In this document: piece after piece, positions 34,559-44,794 of the stretch
How the letters are laid out: every line of letters starts with the position of its first letter
Numbering within the stretch: position 1 is the first letter of the stretch
Position numbers and translations under genes: made by a program
Assembly (NCBI RefSeq): GCF_001591145.1
Contig: NZ_BCUF01000025.1
Span: forward strand, 1 to 64,000
DNA length: 64,000 bases
Source: Vibrio harveyi NBRC 15634 = ATCC 14126 = KCTC 12724
Lineage (GTDB): Bacteria > Pseudomonadota > Gammaproteobacteria > Enterobacterales > Vibrionaceae
Direction: 5' to 3'
Notes under the pieces: model-generated
What the model saw: only the letters and a program-made list of their open reading frames with translations
What the model was told of the DNA's origin: nothing
Database searches by the model: none

Positions 34559-37114
34559 TTATAAAAGTGAGACAGTTAAAGAATTAACTTCACCCTCGAC
34601 CTTAATCTCTTTAAAATTCTTACCTTTAAGAATCGCCGTAAGGATTTCATGCGATATTTTAGGCAACAGTGTATTTTCAATGGTTGTTTGTATGACCCTT
34701 GCTCCACTTCCTGATTCATTACTACTAGCAACAATATTATTTATTAGTTGATCACTCACTATCAGCTCTGAGGAATAGTTTTTTCTAATTCTATCTGAGA
34801 TTTTTTTTACTTTTAGGTGAGTAATATTTTTTAATACTGTTTCGTCTAGTGGTAAGTAAGGTAGGACATTTACACGTCCCAAGAAAGCAGGTTTAAAGTC
34901 CGCAATTAAATCATCTCTCAACGCATTTTTTAGGGCGCCAACATCTGGAGCTAAGTCAGGGTCTTCAAACAATGACATTGTTGTATCTGTACCAGTATTT
35001 GCCGTCATAATGATAATGGTATTTTTGAAGTCAATGTCTCTACCTTCACCATCTTTGATCATTCCCTTATCAAACACTTGATAAAAGATATCTTGGACAC
35101 CTGGGTGCGCTTTTTCCATTTCATCTAAAAGAATGACGCTGTATGGCTTCCTTCTCACCGCCTCCGTCAACACACCACCTTCACCATAACCGACATAGCC
35201 AGGAGGAGAGCCTAATAGTAATGAGACTTTATGTTCCTCTTTAAACTCTGACATGTTGATCGTGGTAACGTTTTCTTCACTACCATACACCTTTTCCGCT
35301 ATTGCTAATGCGGATTCAGTTTTACCGACTCCGCTTGGTCCAATAAGCAGAAACACCCCGTTTGGCTTCGATTCATCTGTAAGTTGGGCTCTTGCCGTTT
35401 TAATCACTTCCGACATGGTTTCAAGAGCATGATTTTGCCCTACAACTCGTTTAATTAAACTCTCTTTTAAGTTCAATACTGCCTTAATCTCGTCATCTTG
35501 CAGCTTACCTAGCGGAATACCAGTCCAATCAGAGATTACTTCGGCGATCAATGCATCCCCTACATGAGAGAACACCAAAGGCTGAGCATTCGTACCGAGT
35601 TGTTCTTCAATCTCGATCAATTTTTGTTTGTCAGAATCTGACGGAGATAGGAGGATTTTATTACGTAAGGCTTTTGCATCTTCAACCCAAAGTTGTTCTT
35701 GTTGCCATTGCGCCTCAAGAGTAAGTACTGAGTGAGAGAGCTGGTCAATCTCGATTCGAATATTCTCTATCACATCACTATGGTCGCGACCAAATTGAGA
35801 CTCTTTAATCAGTTGTTCTAATTCTGCTTGTTTTAGCTGCATTGCCTTTTTCTTGTTATCCAATACACCGGGTATTGAAGATTGACTTAAGGCTACGCGT
35901 GAACACGCTGTATCTAATACTGACACCGCTTTGTCAGGAAGTTGTCGACCATTGATGTATCGAGAAGACAGTTGAACAGCGGCTTCTAATGCTTGGCTGG
36001 TAATATATACGCCATGATGGTTCGACATCACATTCAATAAACCGCGAAGCATATCCACTGCAACTTCCGGAGTGGGTTCATCTACTTTGACCACTTGGAA
36101 ACGCCTAGTCAGCGCTGCATCTTTTTCAAAGTACTTTTTGTACTCAGCCCAAGTTGTTGCAGCAATAGTTCTTAACTCACCTCTTGCGAGTGCTGGCTTT
36201 AAAATATTAGCAGCGTCACCTTGCCCCGCCTGACCACCTCCGCCAATCAGACCATGAGCTTCATCGATAAAAAGAATAATCGGTGTATCAGATTGATTAA
36301 CTTCTTTTATGACGTGTTTTAGGCGGTTTTCAAACTCACCTTTCATTCCTGCTCCGGCTTGTAGTAAAGCCATATCTAACGACTTAATAGCAACACCTTG
36401 CAATGCTGGAGGGACGTCACCTTCGACAATTTTTAGGGCTAACCCTTCTACTACAGCCGTTTTACCAACTCCCGCCTCCCCTGTGAGAATTGGGTTGTTT
36501 TGGCGTCTTCGCAGCAATATATCTACCATGAGTCGAATTTCGTTATCACGCCCAACAACTGGGTCAAGCTTTCCTGCTTTAGCTTGTGCTGTAAGATCAA
36601 CAGTAAATTGATCCAAGGCAGTGCTAGTTTGTTTTGCTGCAGAAGTTGCTACCTGCTGCGATTCATTGAATGCAGGCAATGTCGTCACTTCAATTTTATT
36701 TAATTCAGGACAAGGTTGATTTATCGCATTCGCTAAGGAATCATCCGATAGATAAGCACTTAATAGATGGATACAGTTGAGTTCATGTGCGTCAAACTCT
36801 ATTGTTGCTATCATCACTGCATTTTGCATCACAGTAACAGTGTGGGTTGCAAGTCCCGGCACCGATTCACAACCCGTTTTGTATTTTTCCAATTGCGACA
36901 ATAACTGTGTTTCAACCAGTTTCGGGTTTACATTAAACTTCTTAAATACTTCAACATAAATCTCTGCGGGATGCTGGAGTATGGATAACAACCAGTGGGT
37001 CATCTCTATACTATGATGAGTACGAGAACTCGCCATTGCAGCCGCTTGTTCAAGCGTTTCTTTAGCGACAGGAGACAACCTTTCGACCAACGCTGAAAGT
37101 GATAGTAAAGCCAT
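34559..37114 (-). CDS. clpV: T6SS sheath-recycling AAA+ ATPase ClpV
   Basis: The 851-residue ClpB-like unfoldase is also called TssH. An N-terminal Clp-N region contacts TssC. Walker A sites are GEAGVGKTAVVEG (about residue 220) and GPSGVGKTESALA (about 595). Walker B sites IILFIDEAHGLIGGG and VILLDEMEKAHP and a middle coiled-coil region lie between or after them. It pulls apart contracted sheaths. It follows tssG by 10 bases and is last in the structural operon before hcp. Confidence 0.95.
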   Translation of the reverse strand: MALLSLSALVERLSPVAKETLEQAAAMASSRTHHSIEMTHWLLSILQHPAEIYVEVFKKFNVNPKLVETQLLSQLEKYKTGCESVPGLATHTVTVMQNAVMIATIEFDAHELNCIHLLSAYLSDDSLANAINQPCPELNKIEVTTLPAFNESQQVATSAAKQTSTALDQFTVDLTAQAKAGKLDPVVGRDNEIRLMVDILLRRRQNNPILTGEAGVGKTAVVEGLALKIVEGDVPPALQGVAIKSLDMALLQAGAGMKGEFENRLKHVIKEVNQSDTPIILFIDEAHGLIGGGGQAGQGDAANILKPALARGELRTIAATTWAEYKKYFEKDAALTRRFQVVKVDEPTPEVAVDMLRGLLNVMSNHHGVYITSQALEAAVQLSSRYINGRQLPDKAVSVLDTACSRVALSQSSIPGVLDNKKKAMQLKQAELEQLIKESQFGRDHSDVIENIRIEIDQLSHSVLTLEAQWQQEQLWVEDAKALRNKILLSPSDSDKQKLIEIEEQLGTNAQPLVFSHVGDALIAEVISDWTGIPLGKLQDDEIKAVLNLKESLIKRVVGQNHALETMSEVIKTARAQLTDESKPNGVFLLIGPSGVGKTESALAIAEKVYGSEENVTTINMSEFKEEHKVSLLLGSPPGYVGYGEGGVLTEAVRRKPYSVILLDEMEKAHPGVQDIFYQVFDKGMIKDGEGRDIDFKNTIIIMTANTGTDTTMSLFEDPDLAPDVGALKNALRDDLIADFKPAFLGRVNVLPYLPLDETVLKNITHLKVKKISDRIRKNYSSELIVSDQLINNIVASSNESGSGARVIQTTIENTLLPKISHEILTAILKGKNFKEIKVEGEVNSLTVSLL

Positions 37115-37124
37115 TGTGATTCCT

Positions 37125-38090
37125 TTAAATGGTGATAGTTATTTCGCGATCTTCAGTTCGCTTATGTTTAGATAAAACCGTACCAATCCCTAGTTGACCA
37201 TGTCGTTTAGTAATGCACACCTTGGGCAAATACTTATGACGTGTAGTGAGCTTCCACTTAATGGACTTATGTTTGCCTACATACTCATGGACCAAAGACT
37301 TAACTGTGTTTATGTATGGGTTATTGGGCAGTAACTGACTGACTTGCTCTGTACTCGTTGGTATTAGTTCGATCATCACTGCTGCATTTATGTTCCACGC
37401 CTTTGCGCCTATAGATGCGCCTCTACCGACTTGAGCAAATTGTCCTTCCGGCGTCGACTTTCCACCTAATCTCGTCTGTTCTTCCTTTGATAAACGTAAC
37501 CATTGCCCTTGAAGCTCGTGTAACCTAACGTCACACCCTGTTAGGTCTTCAATAATGGTTTTTAGTGCGCCTTTACTTCTGTTTCTCGATGCAAATAAGC
37601 CGGCGTAGTGATTAATTAGGTGGTCAGAGTGACCTGAAACAGCTTCTAGACTGTTTATGAGAGGGGAACGAGCCCCTTTAGAATGTTCATGTGCCTGAAC
37701 TGATATCTGACTCAACTGCCAACTACGGTAATACAACGAAAGTAAACGGTGATTGAAAATATCGTAGAAATCCACCATCGCTCCGTCGCCTTCTTTTTGA
37801 CGACTAATCGCAAGTTCACTGTAATGATGGGGTAACACGCCCTGTTCCCCTGTCAAACCAATTAAGTTTGTTTCTAGTATCAGCCTATCGTTGCCAGAGC
37901 GATGAACATTGGAAAGTTGTGCGTTTTCATAACCCAGCGTTGAGTTTACTTTTAGATCTACCTTTTCATTTTTAGGTAATGAATCGCTCCCTAATTGAGC
38001 CCCAGCTTTAAGTAATCCCAATTCAATGAGGTGAATCGCTTCAAACAATGGTCGCTTTTTCAATTGTTGAAAAAAATCCACCTCATTCAT
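37125..38090 (-). CDS. tssG: T6SS baseplate protein TssG
   Basis: The 321-residue protein begins FFQQLKKRPLFEAIHLIELG, typical of TssG (VasB). GLTGEQGVLPHHYSELAISR and DFYDIFNHRLLSLYYRSW are its most conserved blocks. It forms the baseplate wedge with TssF, TssE and TssK. It overlaps the tssF stop by 4 bases (ATGA). Confidence 0.93.
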   Translation of the reverse strand: MNEVDFFQQLKKRPLFEAIHLIELGLLKAGAQLGSDSLPKNEKVDLKVNSTLGYENAQLSNVHRSGNDRLILETNLIGLTGEQGVLPHHYSELAISRQKEGDGAMVDFYDIFNHRLLSLYYRSWQLSQISVQAHEHSKGARSPLINSLEAVSGHSDHLINHYAGLFASRNRSKGALKTIIEDLTGCDVRLHELQGQWLRLSKEEQTRLGGKSTPEGQFAQVGRGASIGAKAWNINAAVMIELIPTSTEQVSQLLPNNPYINTVKSLVHEYVGKHKSIKWKLTTRHKYLPKVCITKRHGQLGIGTVLSKHKRTEDREITITI

Positions 38091-39910
38091 AACAATACCT
38101 TTTCACCAAGCATTGCAGGCCATCGATGAAATACTTTGTCCGTAGATTTCGTCTTTACCTCTAACTGTGTAAAAATATTTACCTCAGCAAATTGCGCAAA
38201 ATACACTGAAAGTACGCATCCTAAGAAAAAGGTTTGCTCTTTAGATAGCATTTGATCAGAAACGGTAAGCACCAGCTTTACTCCATGAGCAAAACCAACT
38301 CTTCCCTGTTCATTAACCCTTCCTGTGGTTTGTTGATATTCTAATTTTACTAAGGCGTCGATAAGTGCTTTGGTCTCAGCTGTACCCGCAAATGCATAGA
38401 GTTTAAGTCGTTGTTTTAACGTTGCTAGACCTGTCTCATCAGTGAAGTGGGAAAGCGTTAATAATTTGGTTAGTTGCCAGCGGCTGCCTTCATCCATATC
38501 AGGTCTGATTGTTTCAGTCATTGAGACCAAACATTTTACTTGCTGAAAATTGTCACTTACTTTTGGTAGCAATACGTGTGGCAACCCGCCACCAAAAGGC
38601 AATTTTTGGGGCATGTTTCTATTACAACACTCTGCCTTAACTGAAAGTAACCAACTGTCATGGCTATCGAATTCAAACTGTTGATGTTTTTTATTAACAA
38701 AAGAAATATAGATATCCCTACCTGGTTCATCAAATCCCCCCGCCCAGTTCTTATCTTCTCGCCTCATTACCCAAAACAAATCACTTTTGTTCATATAATG
38801 GTTATGCTCGCCAGCGAAGTAACTGGGTAAGTTCTTATAAGACTTGTTCCAGTTATTCAAAGTAACATCCGTGATCGCAACTACTTCACTGCAATCAGCA
38901 CTTTGATGCCCAGGAGACATCTGATACTCATACTCTGAAGCTTCTAATCGTGTTGGCTCCATCGTGCTTTCGTACAAGTTAATGATTGGAACACACCCTA
39001 AAAGCACACTTTCTTCATCTACTTGTTTTGGTAACCAGTCATCGTCGATATCAAAGTAAAAACTAATATCGAGCTCGCCTTCTATCTCTAATCTTTCAAG
39101 TGCGAGATCCTGCAGCTCAAAAAACATAAACTTTTCAGGAAAATGTAAATACTCCACTAACATCCTTGCGGATGAAAAGCTGCGCTTACTATAAGGAACG
39201 ACTTTGTGAGAATCATGAAATCCCACTGCGTGCAAGTGGCGTGGTGTCAATGACGCAATTTCTTTGCCGTTTGCTGAAAGCGATATGCCTATCAGACTTT
39301 TGAACAGAAGTTGATATAGCCTTTGTGTGAGTTGAGTTTGACCATTCAGGTAAAAGCGCAGCGTCTCAACCCCCATTCCAGCAAATGTCGCCCCACTCTC
39401 ATTTGAATTTAACCTCAACTTAAGCATCGAGTGCGCACTTGTTTCCCAACGAGAACCTATCGATGCCAAAGGGGCATTATCAAAGCTTCCTTGTGAAACG
39501 TCACAAGGGTAAATCTGTGTGTCATAACATGTTTTAAATTCGCACTCATCAAAACCGGGAGCACTGATCTTTACTTTTTCTCCAGCAGGTATATCAAAGG
39601 GTGATGACGTTGACCCATTACACTTCATTCTGATGATCGACATCGAGGGTATTGGAGCATGAAAGTCTGGGTGTAGTTGCCCCATTAAAGACTCAGTAAA
39701 CTGCGGATAACTGTTATCCAAACTCTGGCGAATTCGCGCCGTCATGAACGCGCAACCTTCTAACAGCCTCTCTACATGAGGGTCATCTACTTGTTCTTCG
39801 TTAATACCCAAACGCGCAGCAATCTTTGGGTATTGCTCGCCAAACTCCTGCCCTTTGTGGCGCAAATATGCCAACTCGCGGTTATAGTACTTCAAGAACT
39901 CTTCGCTCAT
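38087..39910 (-). CDS. tssF: T6SS baseplate protein TssF
   Basis: The 607-residue protein starts with the conserved YYNRELAYLRHKGQEFGEQYPKIA and DPHVERLLEGCAFMTARIRQ. Length is usual for TssF (VasA). Two TssF copies with one TssG make each wedge. It overlaps tssE by 4 bases upstream and tssG by 4 bases downstream, so all three are coupled. Confidence 0.94.
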   Translation of the reverse strand: MSEEFLKYYNRELAYLRHKGQEFGEQYPKIAARLGINEEQVDDPHVERLLEGCAFMTARIRQSLDNSYPQFTESLMGQLHPDFHAPIPSMSIIRMKCNGSTSSPFDIPAGEKVKISAPGFDECEFKTCYDTQIYPCDVSQGSFDNAPLASIGSRWETSAHSMLKLRLNSNESGATFAGMGVETLRFYLNGQTQLTQRLYQLLFKSLIGISLSANGKEIASLTPRHLHAVGFHDSHKVVPYSKRSFSSARMLVEYLHFPEKFMFFELQDLALERLEIEGELDISFYFDIDDDWLPKQVDEESVLLGCVPIINLYESTMEPTRLEASEYEYQMSPGHQSADCSEVVAITDVTLNNWNKSYKNLPSYFAGEHNHYMNKSDLFWVMRREDKNWAGGFDEPGRDIYISFVNKKHQQFEFDSHDSWLLSVKAECCNRNMPQKLPFGGGLPHVLLPKVSDNFQQVKCLVSMTETIRPDMDEGSRWQLTKLLTLSHFTDETGLATLKQRLKLYAFAGTAETKALIDALVKLEYQQTTGRVNEQGRVGFAHGVKLVLTVSDQMLSKEQTFFLGCVLSVYFAQFAEVNIFTQLEVKTKSTDKVFHRWPAMLGEKVLL

Positions 39911-40371
39911 TTTGCTCTACTCAATTTCATGCCTAAATTTACGGGTTCAACTTCGGTATTAAACGTCACGTCGCGCTCACTATTTCCTATAAGGCACGTT
40001 GCATTTATCTGTAACCTTAAAGTGCGATCTACCGCACTCTTTTCCTGCAGTATATTGACAACCGGCGACGATAAACGCGGTTCAAATTCACGAATGGCAG
40101 CTCTTACAATGCCGCAGAGCTGCCCTTGTCCTTGCTGGCTACTGAATGGCATTGAAGAGAAATCAGGCAGACCATAATTTAAGATTGATTTATTCGCTTC
40201 TTTTAACTCAAACGGGACTTCTCTCCACCCAATCCGACTGTTCAACATCGACTCTAAATCTCTCAATAAATTGTCTATCAGCGACTGTTGAGTGAGTGGA
40301 AAGTCTTTATCTTCTCGGGATTGAGGATCGTTATCGATTAGCTTATCAAGTAAGGATGCCGCCAGTGCCAT
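39907..40371 (-). CDS. tssE: T6SS baseplate protein TssE (gp25-like)
   Basis: The 154-residue protein belongs to the gpW/gp25 lysozyme-like family. Conserved points are SLIDNLLRDLESMLNSRIGW, a NYGLPDFSSMPFSS loop and IREFEPRLSSPVV. It nucleates sheath assembly at the baseplate. It begins 8 bases after the tagJ stop and ends overlapping tssF. Confidence 0.93.
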   Translation of the reverse strand: MALAASLLDKLIDNDPQSREDKDFPLTQQSLIDNLLRDLESMLNSRIGWREVPFELKEANKSILNYGLPDFSSMPFSSQQGQGQLCGIVRAAIREFEPRLSSPVVNILQEKSAVDRTLRLQINATCLIGNSERDVTFNTEVEPVNLGMKLSRAK

Positions 40372-40379
40372 CTAAACCT

Positions 40380-41177
40380 CTATGCAAGCTCTGTGATTTC
40401 TGACAGTTGGTTTAGCTCAAAAATAGGTACTGCTTTGTCCCCAACCAACCAACACTTTTGTCCTGAACCTACGAACAACTCGCTAGCGCCAAGTTGTATC
40501 CAATCCGTTTCTTTGGCAAGCTTTTGGGCGTCTGTAGATGAGTCTATGTATGTGAGTGGCATGTGCCCCTCTCCTTCACCTAAACCCTCAATATCAAACT
40601 CCACAGGTCGCCAAACATTTTCAAGTAATGAGCTTGGATCCTTCACTTCTAAATATTTAATATTTTTAATTGGGACAAGAAAGTAGTTTCCCGCAGTAGA
40701 AAACAGCTCGACATAACCAGACAAACGGTCGTCGATATCCCTTACCTCATCGGTCATACTTCCATTTTGAGAAAAGCGTTTAGTGGTTCTTCCTTTTTCA
40801 AGCTGCTGCGCCAACTCATAACCACTTTCATAGTCTTTATTTTTGATGGCAAGATTCAACTCGATGATCAACTCGTTAACCTTTGAATCACCTTCAACAA
40901 ACTGCGCAGTTGCTGCCCCCTCACTAAAGTCTTTACGGGCTTGCGCCGCTTTTACAAGATGACGCAATTGACTCGCACCTGCCAAATATTCCGGAAATAG
41001 CTTGATCGATTGAATCAGTTGATCGTCCGCTCGCTCCAAATCACCGTTAATACAAAGCAGCTCAATGAACGAACTTCGCAAGCTTGCATCTTTCGGGGCA
41101 GACTTTATCTCTTCAATTAATAGAGTAATAGCTTGCTGCAATTGACCTTCAGATAAGGCTTTTTTCCATGTTGTCAT
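40380..41177 (-). CDS. tagJ: ImpE/TagJ-family accessory protein
   Basis: The 265-residue protein has a helical N-terminal TPR-like half (EGQLQQAITLLIEEIKSAPKDASLRSSFIELLCINGDLERAD). The C-terminal globular half holds YFLVPIKNIKYLEV and DKAVPIFELNQLSEI. ImpE/TagJ proteins bind the TssB N-terminal helix and help ClpV engage the sheath. Its place between the sheath genes and tssE is normal for systems that have it. Confidence 0.88.
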   Translation of the reverse strand: MTTWKKALSEGQLQQAITLLIEEIKSAPKDASLRSSFIELLCINGDLERADDQLIQSIKLFPEYLAGASQLRHLVKAAQARKDFSEGAATAQFVEGDSKVNELIIELNLAIKNKDYESGYELAQQLEKGRTTKRFSQNGSMTDEVRDIDDRLSGYVELFSTAGNYFLVPIKNIKYLEVKDPSSLLENVWRPVEFDIEGLGEGEGHMPLTYIDSSTDAQKLAKETDWIQLGASELFVGSGQKCWLVGDKAVPIFELNQLSEITELA

Positions 41178-41186
41178 CGTGTTCCC

Positions 41187-42698
41187 TTATACCACCTGCT
41201 CCGGTGATAACTCCGTAATTAATTTGACCGCCGAAACCATTTGATCGAGTTGAAAATGAGGTCTTAAATGCACTACTGAAAAGTAATGCCCTGGCGAATC
41301 GCGTTTTTCTTTAACTGTTATTTTTGCTTCGTTGAGTGGATACTTTGCTCTGAGTTCATCAGAAGCTTCATCAGAAGCAGTTGTATATTGGTGAAGCCAT
41401 TGCTGAAAATCCCGCTGGATTGAATCAGAATCTTGATACCCACCAACCTTGTCTCTTCCCATTACCTTTATGTAATGTGCGATTCGAGATACACATAATG
41501 TATATTGCAGCATCGAAGTCAGCTTGGCGTTCATCGTTATGTTCTGGTCTTCAAATAACTTTGGCTTATGGATAGACACACTGGATATCATGCCGACTAA
41601 ATCGGTTTCTGCGACAGGTGACATCGTAATGAAACCGCAATCGGATATCTCTTTCTCTTTACGCTCTGATACCTTCAGATTTAAAGGGCTCCTATCTCGT
41701 GTGTTTTTACTCATAAGCTGAACAGAACTTCTTGTTGGAGCTAGAATGGCTCCTTGGGTGTAATCCCCTTGCTTCACACCTCTCATGTGAGTAAACCAAC
41801 CATGTTCTTGATAGGTTCGAATTGCGATGGCGGCGAAACAAAAAGCGGCGCTACCCCACAACAACTCTTGTTCTGATTCAACAATCGTCTCCTCGAACTT
41901 AAACGCCTCTATCCGAGAACCATCTTTGATATAAGGCTGCCTAAAAAGAACATTAGGCGCTGCAATACCTATAAACTTTGTATCTTCTGATTCTCTCAAG
42001 CGTTGCCACTTCCCATACTCAACTTGATCAAATTGAGAAGTAATGTCTGTGGTAGATGACAACTCCGAAAAACGATCAACCCCAAATACACTTGGTTGCG
42101 CAGACATGACAAAAGGACTAAACGCAGCTGCTGCTGTCTGGGCAATCTTACCCAATACCGACAAATCCCGATCAAAGTAGTTTTGGTTAGGGTCATGTCG
42201 AAGCTCATAATCACCAACTATCAGTCCAAATGGCTCACCTCCAGCCATGCCGTATTCATTTTGGTAAAGCAGTTTAAACAAAGCTGACTGGTCGAATTCG
42301 ATTGCTTTTAAAGCATCTTTACTGACTTCTTCCCATGTCGACGATAAAAGCTTTATTTTTACCAATTCACCAGATTGACCGTCTGTTTGTTCACACAGAT
42401 ACTTAACCCCCACCCAAGATCGCTCCAACTGCTGATATCTCGGGTGATGAATGATTTCATTTAGTTGTTTCTGTAACAATTGATCTATTTGATTGATGGT
42501 CATAATCAAACTGCGACGAAATTCAGCAACACTTCTGCTTTTGGTACCTTCCAACCAAATTTTTGCCGAGTGTATTGAATCTTCTGTTTCGACAAACCGA
42601 GTAATCCAGTAACTATTAAGTTCCGCACACCCAAGCGGACTAAACTCATGCTTTAGCTCGCTTGGGTCTAAGAAATTCAACGCTGTATCGTTAGTCAT
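41187..42698 (-). CDS. second TssC-family protein
   Basis: The protein is about 503 residues and is related to the neighbouring TssC, but clearly diverged. The shared blocks are RYQQLERSWVGVKYL, YGMAGGEPFGLIVGDYEL and MGRDKVGGYQDSDSIQRDF. Some T6SS loci carry two such genes, and the second may form a variant sheath ring or cap. I chose the ATG at 42698 (MTNDTALN). A longer frame to 42755 adds 19 residues (a GTG/ATG upstream) with no family support. Confidence 0.85.
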   Translation of the reverse strand: MTNDTALNFLDPSELKHEFSPLGCAELNSYWITRFVETEDSIHSAKIWLEGTKSRSVAEFRRSLIMTINQIDQLLQKQLNEIIHHPRYQQLERSWVGVKYLCEQTDGQSGELVKIKLLSSTWEEVSKDALKAIEFDQSALFKLLYQNEYGMAGGEPFGLIVGDYELRHDPNQNYFDRDLSVLGKIAQTAAAAFSPFVMSAQPSVFGVDRFSELSSTTDITSQFDQVEYGKWQRLRESEDTKFIGIAAPNVLFRQPYIKDGSRIEAFKFEETIVESEQELLWGSAAFCFAAIAIRTYQEHGWFTHMRGVKQGDYTQGAILAPTRSSVQLMSKNTRDRSPLNLKVSERKEKEISDCGFITMSPVAETDLVGMISSVSIHKPKLFEDQNITMNAKLTSMLQYTLCVSRIAHYIKVMGRDKVGGYQDSDSIQRDFQQWLHQYTTASDEASDELRAKYPLNEAKITVKEKRDSPGHYFSVVHLRPHFQLDQMVSAVKLITELSPEQVV

Positions 42699-42755
42699 TT
42701 TTACACACCACAGGAGGGAAAGTGTGGTTGACCCATAAAGCCAACCACAATTCAC

Positions 42756-44249
42756 TTAACCACCCGATTGAGGGATTTTTGCAACTAAGCGTAATGAAGT
42801 CGTAAGCTCTTCCATCTGTAACCAAGGCTTCAACCATGCTACTGCATTGTAAGAGCCTGGCGCGCCTGGAATCTCCTTAACCTGCACGCGAGCATCAGCC
42901 AATGGGTATTTCGCGCGGATTTCCTGACCGCCTCCTTCAGATGCGTTCACATAACTTAAGATCCAACGGTTCAACCATGATTCAACATCTTCTGCTTCCA
43001 TGAAGCTACCGATCTTATCGCGAGCCATCACTTTCAAATAATGGGCAAAACGCGATGTCGCCATCATGTAAGGTAAGCGTGCGGAAATTGCAGCATTCGC
43101 TGTCGCATCCGGAGAGTCATGATTTGCTGGTTTCTGACAGGTTTGCGCACCAAAAAACACGGCATAGTTTGTGTTTTTGTAATGACATAATGGTAAGAAA
43201 CCAAGTTTACCTAACTCCGCTTCTCTGCGGTCAGTAATACCGATTTCTGTTGGGCATTTCATATCAGGATCGCCATCATCACTCATGAAGAAGTGCGTTG
43301 GTAGATTGTCTACACGACCACCACCTTCTGCACCTCGAATCGCTGTACAGAAGCCATACTTTGAAAAAGCATCTGTGAGCTTCGCACCTAGTACATACGA
43401 AGAGTTCATCCAACAGTAGTCGTTGTGTTCTGCATTAGTCGCAATGCCGGAAACAGCGTCAACATCAAACTCCTCAAACCCAAACTCTTCAACTGGAGAA
43501 GTCGCTTGACCATAAGGCAAACGTGCTAGCACTTTCGGCATGGTTAGGCTTACAAAACGCGAGTCAGCACTTTCGCGGAAGGAACGCCATTGTGCGTATT
43601 CCAATGACTCGAATACCTTATCCAAATCGCGAGGTTTAGATAATTCCGTCCATTCATCAAAGCCAAACAAAGCCGGTGAAGCCGCCGAAAGAAACGGCGA
43701 GAAACCAGAAGCAGCAACGTTAGACATCAGGCGCAATGATTCGATATCTTCCGGATGGTTTGTAAACTCATAGTCACCGATAAGCGCACCATAAGGCTCA
43801 CCACCAGCACTACCGAATTCAGACTCATACACCTTCTTAAAGATTTGGCTCTGATCAAACTCAACCGCTTTGCTTAAATCCTTATGAAGCTCTTTTTTCG
43901 TCATGCTGATCATGCGAATTTTCAATGCTGAACTTGTTTCCGAGTTCATCACTAAGTAATTTAAGCCTCTCCAAGAGCCCTCAAGCTTTTGTAGTTCTGG
44001 GTGATGCATGACTTCAGACAATTGTTCCGAAATCTGTTGGTCAAGAAGCGTGATTGCTTCACGGAACGTCACCGTTAGGTTCTTATTCCAGGAAACGGTA
44101 CCTTTCATTGCTTCTTCTGTTAATGTCTTGATCAACTCTTCGGCACGAGAAGCTTCTGTTTGCTTTGTTGCACCAATCGCCTGCTCTAGGAATGATGACG
44201 TTTGTTGCTCTACCGTTGGATCAAGTTGTTTGTCAATTTGAGTCGTCAT
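42756..44249 (-). CDS. tssC: T6SS sheath large subunit TssC
   Basis: The 497-residue protein is the canonical large sheath subunit (VipB/ImpC). Conserved blocks include [61 protein letters not shown] and AVRGAEGGG-like [14 protein letters not shown]. It is two bases after the tssB stop. With TssB it makes the contractile sheath around Hcp. Confidence 0.95.
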   Translation of the reverse strand: MTTQIDKQLDPTVEQQTSSFLEQAIGATKQTEASRAEELIKTLTEEAMKGTVSWNKNLTVTFREAITLLDQQISEQLSEVMHHPELQKLEGSWRGLNYLVMNSETSSALKIRMISMTKKELHKDLSKAVEFDQSQIFKKVYESEFGSAGGEPYGALIGDYEFTNHPEDIESLRLMSNVAASGFSPFLSAASPALFGFDEWTELSKPRDLDKVFESLEYAQWRSFRESADSRFVSLTMPKVLARLPYGQATSPVEEFGFEEFDVDAVSGIATNAEHNDYCWMNSSYVLGAKLTDAFSKYGFCTAIRGAEGGGRVDNLPTHFFMSDDGDPDMKCPTEIGITDRREAELGKLGFLPLCHYKNTNYAVFFGAQTCQKPANHDSPDATANAAISARLPYMMATSRFAHYLKVMARDKIGSFMEAEDVESWLNRWILSYVNASEGGGQEIRAKYPLADARVQVKEIPGAPGSYNAVAWLKPWLQMEELTTSLRLVAKIPQSGG

Positions 44250-44251
44250 TA

Positions 44252-44779
44252 CTATGCTCCCTCTGGATTATCTACAGAGCTTGACTCGCCCAGGTTTAAC
44301 TCTCCAGCCAACTTTGTCAGGTTTTCCGTGTTGTTTAATACATCCTCTAGAATATTTTCTAACTCTTCTGAGCGGTCGACCTTCGTCATCAAGTCACGAA
44401 GTTTATTTCGGGTTTCCATCAGTTGGCGTAAAGGATCAACTTGATTAACAATCGCTGCGGGCTCGAAGTCCTGCATAGATTTAAAGCTTAAATCCACTTC
44501 AAATTGCGAGTCATCTTTCGCCAATTTGTTTGCGACTTTAAACTTCACTGATGGACTCATTTTTTTCAAAACATCATCAAAGTTGTCTCGATCAATCTGA
44601 ATGAAACGTCGGTCTTTCAAAGGCTTCAACGCTTCGGTATTTTGTCCAGCGAAGTCGCCCATTACACCAACCACAAAAGGAAGCTCTTTTTTAAGCGTTG
44701 TTCCTTCGGTTTCAACATCATAGGTAATGTGAACACGAGGCTTCCTTACTCGTGACAGTTTCGAGTGAATACTCGTCAT
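44252..44779 (-). CDS. tssB: T6SS sheath small subunit TssB
   Basis: The 175-residue protein (VipA/ImpB) opens [20 protein letters not shown] and includes [15 protein letters not shown] and the [19 protein letters not shown] block. The C-terminal helix (residues about 125-165) mediates contacts in the sheath. It is 15 bases after the tssA stop. Confidence 0.95.
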   Translation of the reverse strand: MTSIHSKLSRVRKPRVHITYDVETEGTTLKKELPFVVGVMGDFAGQNTEALKPLKDRRFIQIDRDNFDDVLKKMSPSVKFKVANKLAKDDSQFEVDLSFKSMQDFEPAAIVNQVDPLRQLMETRNKLRDLMTKVDRSEELENILEDVLNNTENLTKLAGELNLGESSSVDNPEGA

Positions 44780-44794
44780 ACCGTTCTCCCTTCC

